From assembly GCF_900103175.1 (NCBI RefSeq), contig NZ_FNLF01000002.1, positions 186,001-250,000 of the forward strand: a stretch of DNA of 64,000 bases, given 5' to 3'. Position numbers and translations under genes: made by a program. The notes under the pieces were generated by a model. It saw only the letters and a program-made list of their open reading frames with translations, ran no database searches and was not told the DNA's origin. Shown piece by piece: positions 38,192-47,037 of the stretch. The stretch comes from Tsukamurella pulmonis (lineage in GTDB: Bacteria; Actinomycetota; Actinomycetes; Mycobacteriales; Mycobacteriaceae). The stretch's first letter is position 1, and each line of letters opens with the position of its first letter.

Positions 38192-39426
38192 CGGGTGGCC
38201 GCCCCGGTGCGGGCCGCGGCGAGGGCGGACTGATCCGATGCCGGCACGATCACCGCGAGCACGTCGTGGCCGGCCGCCGTGAGCACGTCGAGCAGCCCGC
38301 CGGGCGCACGCAGCCGGTCGGTGTCGGCGGGGGAGTCGGCGACGAACACGATCCGCGCGTCCTCGCCGGGCCACGCTGCGTTGTAGAGGTACCGGCGCGG
38401 AGCCTCGTCGTCCGGTTCGGGGGCGAGGAACTCGAAGCCGCGGCGCAGCGGGTAGCCCGCCTCGTCGCGCACCAGTGCGGGGGAGCGGGTCGTGGTCTGG
38501 AAGCGCACCCGCAGGCCCGTGCGCGCCAGCACCTCCGCCACGCACAGCGGCAGGTACATCAGCTCCTCGTGACCGACCACGATCACGGGCCTGTCGTCGA
38601 GGCCGGGGGCGAGATCGGCGGCGACCGCGGTGGCGGCCTCCTCGAGCCGCGGCTGGTCGGCGGCGAGCACCCCGTGGCGTCCGCCGTCGGGCACGTCCTG
38701 CGGCCAGGGCGCGTGCACCGTGCGCACTGTGCCCGGCCGCGCGGCCCGCGGATTCGACGGGGTGGCGGGCAGTTCCGCGACGCGGGCCGGGAGGCCGTCG
38801 GGCAGGTCGACGGTGCCGTGCGCCAGCGCGGTGAACCGCACGTCGAGCCCCGCGGCCGCGGCGACGCGCTCGTTGTCCGCCACGTGCTCCGGCGACCGCA
38901 GGTCCACCAGGGAGGCCACCACGTAGCGCCGATGCGGGGCGAGTGCGTGCAGTGCCCGGATGGAATCGAGTGCGGTTGCACCCGTGGAGATCTCGTCGTC
39001 GACGAGCACCAGGGTGTCGGCCGCGGTCAGCAGGCCGGGCGAGGTGGGCTGCAGCAGGTGCGAGGTGGCGTGCGAGTGCCCCTCGGTGAACTCGCCGTGC
39101 ACCATCGCCCCCGGCCGGCGCGTGGACTGCAGGTACACGGCGGCGCCCAGCCGGGCGGCCACGCAGTGGCCGAGACCCGTTGCGGTCTCGGCGAAGCCGA
39201 ACACCACGCACGGCCCGTCGAGGCGCTCGGCCACGAGGTCCGCGAGCCGATCCGCCGCCGCGCGCACCGCCCCGGGGTCGGCGGGGATGTGTTTGCCGAG
39301 GACCGTCGAGACCAGTAGGTGCGCGCGACGCGGGTTGCGCCGCAGGCCCGGGACGATGAGCTCGGTGAGCTCCGCGTCGCCGCGCACGTGCATGCCGAGT
39401 TCCTCGCACAGGGTGGGCGCCATCAT
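38188..39426 (-). CDS. Phosphoribosyltransferase with TRSP domain
   Basis: 412 residues. N-terminal PRTase_2-type domain with a classic PRPP loop VDDEISTGAT (about 142-151) and a preceding FAETATGLG (about 78-86). The C-terminal TRSP domain includes VVGHEELMYLPLCVAEVLA, RFQTTTRSPALV and RIVFVADSPADTDRL. It is the second PRTase of the Ter module, pairing with the StiP-type protein. Start ATG at 39426 overlaps the aldolase stop; GGAAGGA precedes it. Confidence 0.85.
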   Translation of the reverse strand: MMAPTLCEELGMHVRGDAELTELIVPGLRRNPRRAHLLVSTVLGKHIPADPGAVRAAADRLADLVAERLDGPCVVFGFAETATGLGHCVAARLGAAVYLQSTRRPGAMVHGEFTEGHSHATSHLLQPTSPGLLTAADTLVLVDDEISTGATALDSIRALHALAPHRRYVVASLVDLRSPEHVADNERVAAAAGLDVRFTALAHGTVDLPDGLPARVAELPATPSNPRAARPGTVRTVHAPWPQDVPDGGRHGVLAADQPRLEEAATAVAADLAPGLDDRPVIVVGHEELMYLPLCVAEVLARTGLRVRFQTTTRSPALVRDEAGYPLRRGFEFLAPEPDDEAPRRYLYNAAWPGEDARIVFVADSPADTDRLRAPGGLLDVLTAAGHDVLAVIVPASDQSALAAARTGAATR

Positions 39427-40589
39427 CGTCCTTCCACTAGCGCGGTGAGCAGGTCGACGAAGCCGACCTCGGCCCTCGTCACGCCGAAGACGTCCGCGCG
39501 GATCAGTGTCTGCCGCGCCCAGTTGCGGTGCGGCTTCATCTCGTTCATCTTGTTCCGGTACCGCGAGGCCTCGACGCCGCCGGCGTCGCCGCCCATGACG
39601 TCGAGCGCGTCCTCGTACTCCTCGTGGGTCACGGCCGAGAGAGCGTGCACCGCCGCCACGTGGGAGGGGTGGATCACCGTCTTGCCGTGCAGGCCGTTCG
39701 CCCGGTCCAGGGCCGTCTCCCGCAGCAGGCCGTCGAGGTCGCGACCGACGAGTTGCTCGCGGAAGCGCGCGGCGTGGTTGCGCTCGAAGGGGGTGGCGCG
39801 CAGGAGTGGCCGGAACATCCGCTCGTGGTCGGCGAAGTACTCCCACACCGGGCCGGTGACCACGAATCCGGTGCCGTCGGAGCGGCCCAGCCGGTTCACG
39901 ATCGCCGAGATGGTCTCGGCGACCACGTGCACGTCGTAGATCGTCAGGTCGCGGTCGCGCCGGATGCCGAACAGCGCCGACATGTCGGTGGCGCCGATCC
40001 GCACAGCGAGCACCCGGTCCCGGTGCGCGCGCAGCAGCTCCGAGATCCCCGCCAGCTGCGCGTCGCGGCTCTCGCGGTAGACGATCTCCGGGGTCTCGAG
40101 CACGGGCATCGCGTACAGGGCGTGCGACGGTGCGCGGTCGGCCAGCGCGTCGAGCGCGACGGCCCCGGCGTCGGCGGTGAACTTCGGCAGGACGACGCCC
40201 GTGAGGGCGGAGGCACCGTCGCCCAGGGCGTCCAGCAGGGCGCCCGTCTCGGTGGTCCGGCGGGGGCGGATGAACAGCAGCGGCAGGGGCTCGGCGGCCG
40301 CGGCGAGCTCCGCGAGGGCGGTGGTGGCGGCCCCGACGGCGGCGGCGACGGCATCGTCGGCGACGGCGTCCTCGAGGTCGATGACCATCGAGAGCACCCC
40401 GTCGTCGCGGCGGCGGCGGATGACGCCGGCGAGGTCCGGCCGGTTCGCCGGGACGTACAGCGTGGCGCCGAGCGCGTGCGCGAGCACCTCGCGCGGCGAT
40501 CCCCGGTCGAAGGGGCGCGGGGACCGGTGGAACAGGCGCGTGCGGACCTCGTCCGGCAGTTGGTCGAAGTGGTGCAGTGCGCCGCTCAC
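39423..40589 (-). CDS. HpcH/HpaI (CitE-like) aldolase of the Ter module
   Basis: 388 residues of a TIM barrel: GATLYVPANRPDL at the N-terminus, MVIDLEDAVADDAV (metal-site acid), LPLLFIRPRR with the active Arg, and YAMPVLETPEIVYRESRDA; a later GLHGKTVIHPSHVAAVHAL closes the barrel. These enzymes make or break C-C bonds of acyl-CoA or keto acids. In Ter clusters a CitE-like aldolase is predicted to supply or modify the base-like part of the nucleoside metabolite. GTG start at 40589 overlaps the coiled-coil gene's stop. Confidence 0.87.
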   Translation of the reverse strand: MSGALHHFDQLPDEVRTRLFHRSPRPFDRGSPREVLAHALGATLYVPANRPDLAGVIRRRRDDGVLSMVIDLEDAVADDAVAAAVGAATTALAELAAAAEPLPLLFIRPRRTTETGALLDALGDGASALTGVVLPKFTADAGAVALDALADRAPSHALYAMPVLETPEIVYRESRDAQLAGISELLRAHRDRVLAVRIGATDMSALFGIRRDRDLTIYDVHVVAETISAIVNRLGRSDGTGFVVTGPVWEYFADHERMFRPLLRATPFERNHAARFREQLVGRDLDGLLRETALDRANGLHGKTVIHPSHVAAVHALSAVTHEEYEDALDVMGGDAGGVEASRYRNKMNEMKPHRNWARQTLIRADVFGVTRAEVGFVDLLTALVEGR

Positions 40590-41785
40590 GCGCGGCCCCG
40601 CATCCGGTCGACCGCGTCCCCGATCACCCGGTCGACGTCGGCGAGGGTCTGCAGGTACTGCCAGTAGTCGGGGTGCACGCGGTCCAGATCGGCGATGGCG
40701 CGCTCGATCCGGGCGTGCTGGGCGTCGAGCACCGAGCCCCAGCGGGGCACCTGCTGCTTCTGCACGGCGAGGTGCTGCGCGTCGCGCAGCGCGAACCGGG
40801 TCCGCTCGGCGACCGCTGCGGGATCGGCGCGGGTGGCCCGCAGCGTGCGCAGCCGCTCGCCGACGGCGTTGACCGCCGCGTCCGCGGTGTCGAGGTGGTC
40901 ACGGGCCAGGGCCACCTGCTCGAGCGCGAGGTCCGGGGTGCCCTCGCGCAGCGTGCGCGCCCCGGTCTCGAGCGCGGCATCGGCCGCCGCGGATTCGCGC
41001 TCGGCCACCTGGTCGTTGTCGACCAGATCGGCGGAGCTGGCGGCGTTGAACTCGCGCAGCAGCGCGGACCGGGTGTCCTTGAGGTCGGCGGCGCGGTTGC
41101 GGACGGCCTGCAGCCGGGTCCGGGCGGCCGCGAGGGAGCGCTGGGCGTCGTCCCCGATCCGGGGCGCGGCCTCGACCGCGGCCGTCACGTCCGCCGCTCG
41201 CTCCTGGACCGCCTGCGCCGCCGCGTCGCGGGCCACGAGGTCGGGGGCGGTGTCGAGCAGGCGCACCGCCTCGACCAGGGCGTCGGTGGCCCGGACCAGG
41301 GGGCGCAGCGTCAGGTACGGGGCGGTCGACGGTGCCGCGAGGAGATCGGTGGCGCGCTCGGCGGCCACTCGCGCCGCCTGCTCCTGCGCCGCGGAGCTCG
41401 CCCGCGCGCCGCGGGCGTTGGTGAGAACGCGGTCGTGGTCCGCGTGGAACCGGTCGAAGACCGCGGCCAGATCGGCCAGTTCGCGGGCGGCCGCGTCCTG
41501 GTCCTGCCGGGTGGGAGGCCGCGTGCCGCCCTGGCTGCCGCTGGCCCACAGGTAGCGCTCGGTGGCGGCGCCGAAGCGGTCCCGGATGGCGGGCCACTGC
41601 TGCACCGCGGCCGCGTTCGGGTTCTGCGCCGCGAGGGTGCGCACGTCCTCGTCGAGCGCGCTGAACCGGCGGTCAGCGTCGAGGAAGGCACTGGTGAGCC
41701 CGGTGTCGACGCCGCCCGGCGGCGTGTTCGGCGGGGAACTCGCGGGTTCCCCGCCGAACAGCCTGCGGAACGGATTCGATGCCAC
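40586..41785 (-). CDS. Coiled-coil protein at the head of the Ter chain
   Basis: 399 residues, almost entirely helical and rich in Ala, Arg, Asp and Glu. Heptad-like repeats run from about 25 to 380. The N-terminus (MASNPFRRLFGG) is basic and amphipathic. No enzyme motif. It does not show the DUF533/TerB acidic helices. It may act as a scaffold for the Ter proteins (inference). It starts with GTG at 41785, 12 bases after the DUF475 gene's stop, and its own stop overlaps the aldolase start. Confidence 0.6.
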   Translation of the reverse strand: MASNPFRRLFGGEPASSPPNTPPGGVDTGLTSAFLDADRRFSALDEDVRTLAAQNPNAAAVQQWPAIRDRFGAATERYLWASGSQGGTRPPTRQDQDAAARELADLAAVFDRFHADHDRVLTNARGARASSAAQEQAARVAAERATDLLAAPSTAPYLTLRPLVRATDALVEAVRLLDTAPDLVARDAAAQAVQERAADVTAAVEAAPRIGDDAQRSLAAARTRLQAVRNRAADLKDTRSALLREFNAASSADLVDNDQVAERESAAADAALETGARTLREGTPDLALEQVALARDHLDTADAAVNAVGERLRTLRATRADPAAVAERTRFALRDAQHLAVQKQQVPRWGSVLDAQHARIERAIADLDRVHPDYWQYLQTLADVDRVIGDAVDRMRGRA

Positions 41786-41797
41786 GATCGCGAGGGC

Positions 41798-42943
41798 TCA
41801 GGACTCGATCGCCTGCGAGGTCGACACCGTCGGGCCGTCGGCGATGGGTGCCTCGTCGCCGCCGCCCTCGCGGCGGTTGCGGATGATGCTCGAGAACAGC
41901 GCCGCGAGGATGAGCACGACACCCACGAGACCGGTGACGAGCTCCGGGACCGGCGTGTAGATCGAGTACAGCAGGATGCCGGCCAGGGCGCCGATCGCCC
42001 AGTGCGCGCCGTGCTCGAGATAGACGTACTCGGCGAGCGTGCCCTTCTCCACCAGGTACACGGTGAGCGAGCGGACGAACATCGCGCCGATGAAGCCGAG
42101 GCCCAGGGCGATGATGATCGGATCCGCGGTGATCGCGAACGCGCCGATGACACCGTCGAAGGAGAACGACGCGTCGAGGACCTCGAGGTAGAGGAACAGG
42201 AAGAAGCCGGCCTTACCGGTGGCCTTCGCCAGCTCCGACGGGCCCGAGCGGGCGCGCTCGGCCTCCTCCTCGAGCTCCTCGACGTGGAAGAACTCGCCGA
42301 GGCCGTTGACCACGATGTAGGTGACCAGGCCCAGCAGGCCCGCGATGAAGACCGTCTTCGACTCGTCGACGGTGTGCGTCGCCCAGACGCCCGTGGCCAG
42401 GAGCGCGACCAGGGCCACGATGATCGAGAAGCGATCGAGCTGGCCGATGCGCTGCAGCGGCTTCTCGATCCAGCTCAACCAGGTGATCTCGCGCTCCGGA
42501 TCGAAGACGAAGTCGAGGAAGAGCATGAGCAGGAACATGCCGCCGAAGGCCGCGATCTGCGGGTGCGCCGCGGTGATCAGGGTCTCGTAGCTGGCGCTGC
42601 CGTCCGGGAAGTAGGCGGCGCCGTCGGCGGGCGGGTTGAGCGCCAGGTCCAGCGCCTGCGCGGGGTTCAGCCCCGCGGTGATCCACACGATCGCGAGGGG
42701 GAACACCAGGCGCATGCCGAAGACGGCGATCAGGATGCCGACGGTGAGGAACATGCGCACCCAGAACTGGCTCATGCGCTGCAGCACGGTGGCGTTGATG
42801 ACGGCGTTGTCGAACGAGAGGCTGACCTCGAGGATGCCGAGGATCAGGGTGAGGACCAGTGCCTCGGGGCCGCCGTAGAAGAACGCTGCCACCAGGGCGG
42901 CGATCGTGACGAAGAAGGACAGTCCGAAGATGCGGAAGAACAC
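41798..42943 (-). CDS. DUF475 TerC-type membrane protein
   Basis: 381 residues with about nine helices. The LGILEVSLSFDNAVINATVL segment (about 35-54) and the later EVLDASFSFDGVIGAFAIT segment place acidic residues in the membrane core as in TerC, which is implicated in metal ion homeostasis and co-translational metalation. A cytoplasmic loop between them is acidic (VEELEEEAERARSGPS). The GTG start lies 94 bases from the upstream TerD gene, with a hairpin in the gap. It belongs to the DUF475 branch of the TerC/Alx superfamily. Confidence 0.87.
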   Translation of the reverse strand: MFFRIFGLSFFVTIAALVAAFFYGGPEALVLTLILGILEVSLSFDNAVINATVLQRMSQFWVRMFLTVGILIAVFGMRLVFPLAIVWITAGLNPAQALDLALNPPADGAAYFPDGSASYETLITAAHPQIAAFGGMFLLMLFLDFVFDPEREITWLSWIEKPLQRIGQLDRFSIIVALVALLATGVWATHTVDESKTVFIAGLLGLVTYIVVNGLGEFFHVEELEEEAERARSGPSELAKATGKAGFFLFLYLEVLDASFSFDGVIGAFAITADPIIIALGLGFIGAMFVRSLTVYLVEKGTLAEYVYLEHGAHWAIGALAGILLYSIYTPVPELVTGLVGVVLILAALFSSIIRNRREGGGDEAPIADGPTVSTSQAIES

Positions 42944-42979
42944 ATCGGCCTTTCGACGGGAAGGGGTGCGGAGCGCGAG

Positions 42980-43010
42980 GACCCGGCGTGCGGGATCCGC
43001 TCGCCGGGTC
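42980..43010. terminator. Hairpin between TerD and DUF475 genes
   Basis: GACCCGGCG (42980-42988) and CGCCGGGTC (43002-43010) form a perfect 9-base stem with a 13-base loop on the minus-strand transcript between the terD stop and the DUF475 start. It could end or attenuate terD transcription. Confidence 0.45.
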
Positions 43011-43037
43011 TACGCGCTCTGCTCGAGGGGAGCGGTA

Positions 43038-43613
43038 CTAGACGTTGACGCCGTAGTCGCGAGCGATCCCCGCCAGGCCGGAGGCGTAGCCCTGGCCGAC
43101 GGCGCGGAACTTCCACTCGGCACCGTTGCGGTAGAGCTCGCCGAAGACCATGGCGGTCTCGGTGGAGGCGTCCTCGGACAGGTCGTAGCGGGCGATCTCC
43201 TGGCCGTTGGCCTGGTTCACCACGCGGATGAAGGCGTTGCGGACCTGGCCGAAGGACTGGCCGCGGTTGTCGGCGTCGTAGATCGAGACGGGGAAGACCA
43301 CGCCCTCGACGTTCGGCGGGATGGCCGCGAGGTTGACCTTGATGACCTCGTCGTCCCCGTCGCCCTCGCCCGTCAGGTTGTCGCCGAGGTGCTCGATGGA
43401 GCCGTCCGGCGTGCGCAGGTTATTGAAGAACACGAAGTTCTCGGGCGTGGCGACCTTCTTGTTCGCGTCGATGCCGATGGCGCTGGCATCGAGGTCGAAG
43501 TCGGTACCCGTGGTGGTGCGCAGGTCCCAGCCGAGGCCGACGGAGACCGCGGTGAGGCCGGGGGCCTCCTTGGTGAGCGAGACGTTGCCGCCCTTGACGA
43601 GACTGACACCCAT
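43038..43613 (-). CDS. terD: TerD-family calcium-binding stress protein (copy 1)
   Basis: 191 residues, the normal TerD length. The conserved start [16 protein letters not shown] is followed by [10 protein letters not shown] and the calcium-site run [16 protein letters not shown], then a tail [20 protein letters not shown]. It is very similar to the next gene upstream (copy 2), so the pair arose by duplication. TerD proteins are abundant cytosolic beta-sandwich proteins linked to tellurite, metal and phage resistance. A strong ribosome-binding site (AGGAGG) precedes the ATG. Confidence 0.93.
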   Translation of the reverse strand: MGVSLVKGGNVSLTKEAPGLTAVSVGLGWDLRTTTGTDFDLDASAIGIDANKKVATPENFVFFNNLRTPDGSIEHLGDNLTGEGDGDDEVIKVNLAAIPPNVEGVVFPVSIYDADNRGQSFGQVRNAFIRVVNQANGQEIARYDLSEDASTETAMVFGELYRNGAEWKFRAVGQGYASGLAGIARDYGVNV

Positions 43614-43668
43614 TCCTTGTTCCTCCTGGTAGAGCGATGACGCCGACCGCCCCCGCGTGTGATTGACA

Positions 43669-43674
43669 ACTATA
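43669..43674 (-). promoter_or_regulatory. Possible -10 element for terD copy 1
   Basis: On the minus strand TATAGT lies in an unusually A/T-rich stretch about 55 bases before the terD start. The nearest TTGATA is only 13 bases upstream of it, so no good -35 box is visible and an alternative sigma factor is possible. Confidence 0.3.
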
Positions 43675-43716
43675 CCGACGTTTCGGATATCAATCGGGTC
43701 GTCGGAGTGAGCGGAG

Positions 43717-44292
43717 TCAGATGTTCACCCCGAAGTCGCGGGCGATTCCCGCGAGGCCGGAGGCGTAGCCCTGGCCGATGGCGCGGAACTTCCACTCGGT
43801 GCCGTGCCGGTAGAGCTCGCCGAAGACCATGGCGGTCTCGGTGGAGGCGTCCTCGGACAGGTCGTAGCGGGCGATCTCCTGGCCGTTGGCCTGGTTGACC
43901 ACGCGGATGTACGCGTTGCGGACCTGGCCGAAGGACTGGCCGCGGTTGTCGGCCTCGTGGATCGAGACGGGGAAGACCACCGCGTCGATCTGCGGGGGGA
44001 CGCCGGCCAGGTTGACGTTGATGACCTCGTCGTCGCCGTCGCCCTCACCGGTCAGGTTGTCACCCGTGTGCTCGATCGAGCCGTCCGGCGAGCGCAGGTT
44101 GTTGTAGAAGACGAAGTGCTGGTCGTCGAGCACCCGCTTGGCGGTGTCCACCGCGAGCGCGCTGGCATCGAGGTCGAAGTCGACGCCGGTCGTGCTGCGG
44201 GCGTCCCAGCCGAGGCCGACGGCGACCGCCGTCAGGCCGGGGGCCTCCTTGGTGAGCGAGACGTTGCCGCCCTTGCTGAGGCTGACTCCCAT
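43717..44292 (-). CDS. terD: TerD-family calcium-binding stress protein (copy 2)
   Basis: 191 residues, collinear with copy 1 and mostly identical: [16 protein letters not shown] start, [11 protein letters not shown] and [16 protein letters not shown]. Variable sites lie in the central loops ([13 protein letters not shown]). ATG at 44292 has GGGAGGAAT before it. It is divergent from the two-domain TerD gene across 182 bases that hold no gene and would carry both promoters. The 103-base gap to copy 1 has its own A/T-rich promoter-like stretch, so the two may be separate transcripts. Confidence 0.93.
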   Translation of the reverse strand: MGVSLSKGGNVSLTKEAPGLTAVAVGLGWDARSTTGVDFDLDASALAVDTAKRVLDDQHFVFYNNLRSPDGSIEHTGDNLTGEGDGDDEVINVNLAGVPPQIDAVVFPVSIHEADNRGQSFGQVRNAYIRVVNQANGQEIARYDLSEDASTETAMVFGELYRHGTEWKFRAIGQGYASGLAGIARDFGVNI

Positions 44293-44474
44293 GTGATTCC
44301 TCCCGAGGATCTGGGCGACGGCGCACCGGCGCCCGCTGACGTGGTCGCGAAATTCACAGTACGCGATCGCGACCGTCGGGCGCCGGGTTCGCGGGCGGCG
44401 AACGCGGGCGGAACGACGTGTCACTCCGGTGTCGGTTCCGCGCCGAAACGCCGGATTCTTGCAACAACCACGCT

Positions 44475-45680
44475 GTGACGTCACTCGCACGCGGCCAGAA
44501 CGCGGCCCTGTCCCAGACCTCCCTCGCCGTCTCGATCGCCGGCGTCGTCCCGGGCTCGGTCGACCTGTTCGCGCTGCAGGTCACCGACGACGGCCGGGTG
44601 CGCTCCGATGCCGACCTGGTCTTCTTCAACAGCCCGGCCTCGCCCGAGGGCGCGGTGCGGCTCACCGGGCCGGGTGCGCTCTCCCTGGATCTCGCCGGCG
44701 TCCCGGCGGCGATCAGCACGATCCGGCTGGCGGTGGCCCTCGACGACGCGGTTCCCGGCTCGCTCGCGGCGATCCCCGGGCTCGGCGCCCGGATCGGCAC
44801 CGACGACTGTCCCGCCGCCGGCCTGACCACCGAGCGCGCCGCCGTGCTCGCCGAGGTGTACCGGCGGGGCGGGGCGTGGAAGGTGCGCAACGTCAGCGCG
44901 GGCTGGGACCGGGGCCTGGTCTCGCTGCTCACCGAGCACGGGGTCACCGTCGACGGTCCCCCGCCCGCCGCCGCACCGCCTGCCGGCGCACCGCCTGCCG
45001 GCGCACCGCCTGCCGGCGCACCGGCCGCGCCGCCGGCACCGTCGTTCCCGCCGGCCCCGCCGCCGCCGGCCGCGCCGCCCGTCAACCTCTCCAAGATCAC
45101 GCTGACCAAATCCGCGCCGACCGTCTCGCTGACCAAGTCCTCCGAGCGGCCCACCGGCACGATGCGGGTCAACCTGAACTGGACGCAGGGCCGCAAGGGC
45201 CTCTTCGGCGGCGGGAACGCCGTGGACCTCGACCTGGCGTGCTTCTACGAGCTGCGCAACGGCGACCGCGGCGGCGTGCAGGCGCTCGGCAACGCCTTCG
45301 GCAGCATCGACCGCCCGCCCTTCATCGCGCTCGACGCCGACGACCGCTCCGGCCGGTCCCAGGGCGGCGAGAACCTGCACATCAACCTCGCGCACCTCGA
45401 CGACTTCGTGCGGATCCTGATCTTCGCCTACATCTACGAGGGCACCCCGAACTGGGCGGCGGCGAACGGCGTCGTGACGCTGTACCCGCCCGGCGGGCCC
45501 GAGGTCGAGGTCCACCTGGACAACCCGGACCGGCGCGCCGTCTCCTGCGCCATCGCCCAGCTGCACGTGGTGAACGGGGAGCTCACCGTGACGCGCGAGG
45601 TGCAGTACATCCACGGCTCGCAGCGCGCGGTGGCCGAGGCCTACAACTGGGGGCTCAACTTCACGCCGGGGAGGAAGTGA
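44475..45680 (+). CDS. Second two-domain TerD-family protein
   Basis: 401 residues from the GTG at 44475. The N-terminal TerD-like half (about 1-160) is related to that of the 34.9-36.2 kb protein ([37 protein letters not shown]). A Pro/Ala linker with a repeated PPAGA unit follows. The C-terminal half (about 225-401) has [21 protein letters not shown] and [14 protein letters not shown], a divergent TerD/TerF-like domain with fewer acidic calcium ligands. Similar proteins in other Ter systems are thought to be cytosolic partners of the TerC complex. First gene of a plus-strand operon with three AIM24 genes. Confidence 0.82.
   Translation: MTSLARGQNAALSQTSLAVSIAGVVPGSVDLFALQVTDDGRVRSDADLVFFNSPASPEGAVRLTGPGALSLDLAGVPAAISTIRLAVALDDAVPGSLAAIPGLGARIGTDDCPAAGLTTERAAVLAEVYRRGGAWKVRNVSAGWDRGLVSLLTEHGVTVDGPPPAAAPPAGAPPAGAPPAGAPAAPPAPSFPPAPPPPAAPPVNLSKITLTKSAPTVSLTKSSERPTGTMRVNLNWTQGRKGLFGGGNAVDLDLACFYELRNGDRGGVQALGNAFGSIDRPPFIALDADDRSGRSQGGENLHINLAHLDDFVRILIFAYIYEGTPNWAAANGVVTLYPPGGPEVEVHLDNPDRRAVSCAIAQLHVVNGELTVTREVQYIHGSQRAVAEAYNWGLNFTPGRK
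44973..45017 (+). repeat. Three 15-base tandem repeats inside the TerD linker
   Basis: GCACCGCCTGCCGGC is repeated three times without change, encoding the PPAGA linker units. Identical DNA in all copies points to recent slippage, so linker length may vary between strains. Confidence 0.85.
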
Positions 45681-45718
45681 CGCCCTAGAGTGGCGTGCGA
45701 CGAGGGGGAGGGGAGCCC

Positions 45719-46339
45719 GTGCAACTGAAGTCGAAGACCAAACGCGTCGTCGAGGCGCATCTGAACAACAGCTCGATCAGGGCCGTGAGTGGGTCGATGA
45801 TCGCCTACGAGGGCCAGATCAGCTTCAAGTCCGCCGGCTTCGGCGGTGGCGACGGCGTGCTCGCCGGGCTGAAGCGGCGCGGCATGGGCGAGACGCTCTC
45901 GCTCATGGAGTGCACCGGGACGGGGGTGGTGTACCTCGCGCAGGACGCGGCCACCGTCACCGTCGTGGAGCTCAACGGGGAGACGCTGCAAGTGGAATCG
46001 GAGCAGCTGCTCGCGCTGACGCCGCAGCTGTCGACCAACGTGACCTTCGCCGGCGTGCGTGGCGGCATGTCCGGGCAGGGCCTGTTCACCACGACGGTGA
46101 CGGGACACGGCCAGGTCGCGCTGCTCTCGCTGGGCGGCCCGCTGATCCACCTCGAGGTCTCGCCGCAGTACCCGCTGGTCGTCGATCCCGACGCCTTCGT
46201 CTGCGCGCGGGGGCAGCTCTCGCAGTCCTTCGTGACCGACGTGTCCTGGCGGACCGTCGTGGGCCAGGGCAACGGTGAGGCCTTCTCGCTGCGCTGGGAC
46301 GGCTCCGGCGTGGTCTCCATCCAGCCGGCGGAGAGGTAG
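45719..46339 (+). CDS. AIM24 family protein, copy 1
   Basis: 206 residues from the GTG at 45719, preceded by GGGGGAGGGG. The AIM24 fold is a beta-trefoil-like barrel; visible marks are SGSMIAYEGQISFKS near the start and LFTTTVTGHGQVALLS in the second half. No signal peptide. In bacteria AIM24 genes are found with terD genes; the mitochondrial namesake affects inner-membrane organisation. Role here unknown. It is followed after 5 bases by another AIM24 gene. Confidence 0.85.
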   Translation: MQLKSKTKRVVEAHLNNSSIRAVSGSMIAYEGQISFKSAGFGGGDGVLAGLKRRGMGETLSLMECTGTGVVYLAQDAATVTVVELNGETLQVESEQLLALTPQLSTNVTFAGVRGGMSGQGLFTTTVTGHGQVALLSLGGPLIHLEVSPQYPLVVDPDAFVCARGQLSQSFVTDVSWRTVVGQGNGEAFSLRWDGSGVVSIQPAER

Positions 46340-46344
46340 GCGCG

Positions 46345-47037
46345 GTGTTCACCAAGGTCAACGGCAAGGTCGTCTCCATCGACCTCACGCGCTCGGGCCC
46401 CGTCATCGCGCGGCGCGGCGCGATGCTCTTCTACACCGGGCAGGTCTTCTTCCAGCCGCACCAGATCCCGGGCATGGGCGGCGGCGGGATGGGCGGGCTC
46501 GCCGGCATGGCGGGACGCATGATGCAGGGCGAGCACGAGGCCACGATGGTGGCGCAGGGGCACGGCACCGTGCACTACGGCTTCCGCGGCCTCGAGGTCG
46601 AGGTCGTGGAGATGCCGCAGGGCGGCGATCTGCGCGTCGAGGCCTCGCGGCTGCTCGCGTACACGCAGGGCCTGCAGGCCTCGGTCGTGTCCACGGCGGC
46701 GTCCGGCGGGGGCGGCGGCGGGGGCGGCCTGATGGGCGCGCTGCGGTCCGCGGCCGGCGGCGTGGCCACCGGCCAGGGCATGTTCACCACACAACTGAGC
46801 GGCGTCGGCGCCGCGGTCATCCTCGGCCACGGCGGCTTCATCACCCTCCAGGTCGCGCCGAACCGTCCGGTCACCGTCGACCCGCAGGCCTTCGCGGCGG
46901 CGCTCGGCCCGGTCCAGACGAACCTGCGGTCCACGGTGAGCCTGCGGAACATGGGCCGCACGGGCGGCGAGGCCTTCCAACTCGACTGCACCGGACAGGG
47001 TGTGGTCTACGTCCAAGCATCGGAGCACCGGTTGTGA
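46345..47037 (+). CDS. AIM24 family protein, copy 2
   Basis: 230 residues from the GTG at 46345. Same fold as its neighbours: RRGAMLFYTGQVFFQP early, GMFTTQLSGVGAAVIL later, and a VYVQASEHRL end. It differs by two Gly-rich insertions: GMGGGGMGGLAGMAGRMM around residue 44 and a GGGGGGGG run near residue 118. Its stop overlaps the next start (GTGA), so the three AIM24 proteins are probably made in fixed ratio and may form a hetero-oligomer (inference). Confidence 0.85.
   Translation: MFTKVNGKVVSIDLTRSGPVIARRGAMLFYTGQVFFQPHQIPGMGGGGMGGLAGMAGRMMQGEHEATMVAQGHGTVHYGFRGLEVEVVEMPQGGDLRVEASRLLAYTQGLQASVVSTAASGGGGGGGGLMGALRSAAGGVATGQGMFTTQLSGVGAAVILGHGGFITLQVAPNRPVTVDPQAFAAALGPVQTNLRSTVSLRNMGRTGGEAFQLDCTGQGVVYVQASEHRL

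Noticed and set aside
39324-39846. Longer N-terminus for the PRTase-TRSP protein
   Set aside because: The upstream frame is an Arg/Ala shadow of the aldolase gene; the ATG at 39426 overlaps the aldolase stop and has a ribosome-binding site.
40577-43048. A plus-strand frame of 823 codons across the coiled-coil and DUF475 genes
   Set aside because: Crosses two genes with convincing protein features on the other strand.
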